In this document: positions 63,288 through 64,000 of the stretch, in pieces | Numbering within the stretch: the first letter of the stretch is position 1 | Layout: every line of letters starts with the position of its first letter | Assembly (NCBI RefSeq): GCF_020171625.1 | Contig: NZ_JAIUZY010000006.1 | Span: 62,001 to 126,000 of the forward strand | From: Salipiger bermudensis | GTDB taxonomy: Bacteria; Pseudomonadota; Alphaproteobacteria; Rhodobacterales; Rhodobacteraceae | Direction of reading: 5' to 3' | Length of the DNA: 64,000 nucleotides | Made by a program: the position numbers and the translations under genes | The notes under the pieces: model-generated | Database searches by the model: none | What the model saw: the letters and a program-made list of their open reading frames with translations, nothing else | Told to the model about the DNA's origin: nothing

Positions 63288-63840
63288 CTCATGCTCCTCC
63301 ATCGAATGACCGTTGGTCAGGCCTCCTCGGCCCGGTCACTGTGCTGTCCCTGCGCCACGCAGAAGTAAATCAAAACCTATGAGCCGGGGCCGTTTCGGCA
63401 CCGCGGCGGAAAATTCGTATCGGCCTCATGGCGAGAACCGCCCGAACGCCACGATGCTCCGAGGCCAAAGCTGGATGTCGCGACGTGCTCTGCATCCGAT
63501 TCGCGCGCCCCCATGGAGAGAGTGCCCGCGCTCTCCGTCCGTTCCAGTCGTGAAGCACCAACCGATCTTCCCGGCGCCCACCGAACGACAAGAGTAGGCC
63601 GCCTGTCGGCCTCAATCCGGACGTTCCGCTTCGCCCCAGAGCGGGCCAAGAAGACCAGCGCCGACCGCCACACCGCGGCACATCGCCTATCGTCTCAAGC
63701 GAGGCGTGAGGTCGTGCTGATATGTGGCGCTCTGCTCCCCACGTTTATGGTCAGGATCATAAGATGCGCATCCGGCGATGCCGCGCGCGTCAGAGCTTCG
63801 ACAGCGCTTTCCCGGACGAATTTCGAGAGGCCGTTGGAGG
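63288..63840. other. Intergenic region, no supported gene
   Basis: 553 bases. Short open frames exist on both strands, but none has a ribosome-binding site plus protein-like composition. A small hairpin with arms GAGAG / CTCTC lies near 63515-63535. Confidence 0.45.
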
Positions 63841-64000
63841 TTAGAATCTCTGTCCAAGCGTCAGATAGAGCTGATGGTCACCTTGGTCATTCATCGCCCA
63901 GTCTGCAGCGTAGTCGAGTTTGAATTGGCGAGACAGGCGGAAGCGCAGCCCTAGACCTGCCGCAGCGCCACCGCGGTCCGACGAAAGGTCTGAAAAGCTG
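63841..64000 (-). CDS. Outer-membrane beta-barrel protein, C-terminal fragment
   Basis: The last 52 codons of a gene running in from beyond the right edge. Alternating hydrophobic strands (GLGLRFRLSRQFKLDYAADW, then HQLYLTLGQRF) end in a C-terminal Phe, the signature that directs barrel proteins to the BAM complex. The specific family cannot be named from the fragment. Confidence 0.65.
   Translation of the reverse strand, partial: SFSDLSSDRGGAAAGLGLRFRLSRQFKLDYAADWAMNDQGDHQLYLTLGQRF

Noticed and set aside
63513-63923. 136-codon plus-strand ORF near the right edge
   Set aside because: It runs antisense into the outer-membrane barrel gene, is Arg/Ser-rich and lacks a ribosome-binding site.
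1-64000. tRNA, rRNA, CRISPR arrays, insertion sequences and attachment sites
   Set aside because: Read for cloverleaf arms, repeat-spacer periodicity, transposase motifs and terminal inverted repeats by eye; none was convincing. A covariance-model scan would be decisive for tRNAs.

Overview
The window is high-GC, densely coded alphaproteobacterial DNA. The gene families and layout (TAXI- and DctP-type TRAP transporters, nirK with norCBQD-nnrTU, pseudoazurin, NnrS, an HWE kinase, a ribitol ABC operon) fit a Rhodobacterales / Roseobacter-group member. This is inferred from gene content only; no rRNA or tRNA gene was seen. No insertion sequence, prophage or CRISPR array was recognised.

Layout. 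1-4.7 kb: a nickel/peptide-type ABC operon (nikABCD, cut at the left edge) divergent from a NikR-like regulator, with an exact NikR operator between them. 4.9-11.5 kb: one minus-strand operon with a TAXI solute-binding protein, a fused TRAP permease, a DUF1850 protein, and a DctB/DctD-type sensor kinase and sigma-54 activator. 12-17.2 kb: a small conserved protein, a hemerythrin-like protein, an SLC13-type permease, an FMN riboswitch with lumazine synthase, and a class I fructose-1,6-bisphosphatase. 17.6-29.5 kb looks like a stress and redox block: a secreted nonapeptide-repeat/PRC-barrel protein, an HWE histidine kinase overlapping a KaiC-like ATPase, a molybdenum aldehyde oxidoreductase (paoABC), a small membrane-anchored protein, and a three-gene envelope-stress operon. 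Four of these transcription units carry a GGAAC-N16/17-GGTT motif upstream, in the correct orientation, resembling the alphaproteobacterial general-stress (EcfG-type) promoter.

30-42.2 kb is a denitrification island for nitrite to NO to N2O. It holds nirK-nirV, hemN, nnrU, nnrT-like and another tiny membrane protein, norDQBC, a DUF1858 protein, an NnrR-type Crp/Fnr regulator, pseudoazurin and nnrS. FNR/NnrR-type boxes lie upstream of nirK, hemN, norC/DUF1858 and pseudoazurin. No nitrate or N2O reductase gene lies within the window.

42.3-47.7 kb: a DctP-type TRAP transporter with a GlcD-like FAD 2-hydroxyacid dehydrogenase and a divergent GntR regulator, separated by a perfect 11-bp inverted repeat. 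47.8-53.9 kb: homogentisate-route tyrosine catabolism (hppD with a Rieske protein and a divergent Lrp regulator; hmgA-fahA-maiA divergent from a MarR regulator with three matching palindromes between them). 54-63.3 kb: a ribitol/pentitol operon (ABC importer, ribitol-2-dehydrogenase-like SDR, FGGY kinase, second SDR) with an AraC regulator and a sorbitol/xylitol-type dehydrogenase. The right edge holds the C-terminus of an outer-membrane beta-barrel protein.
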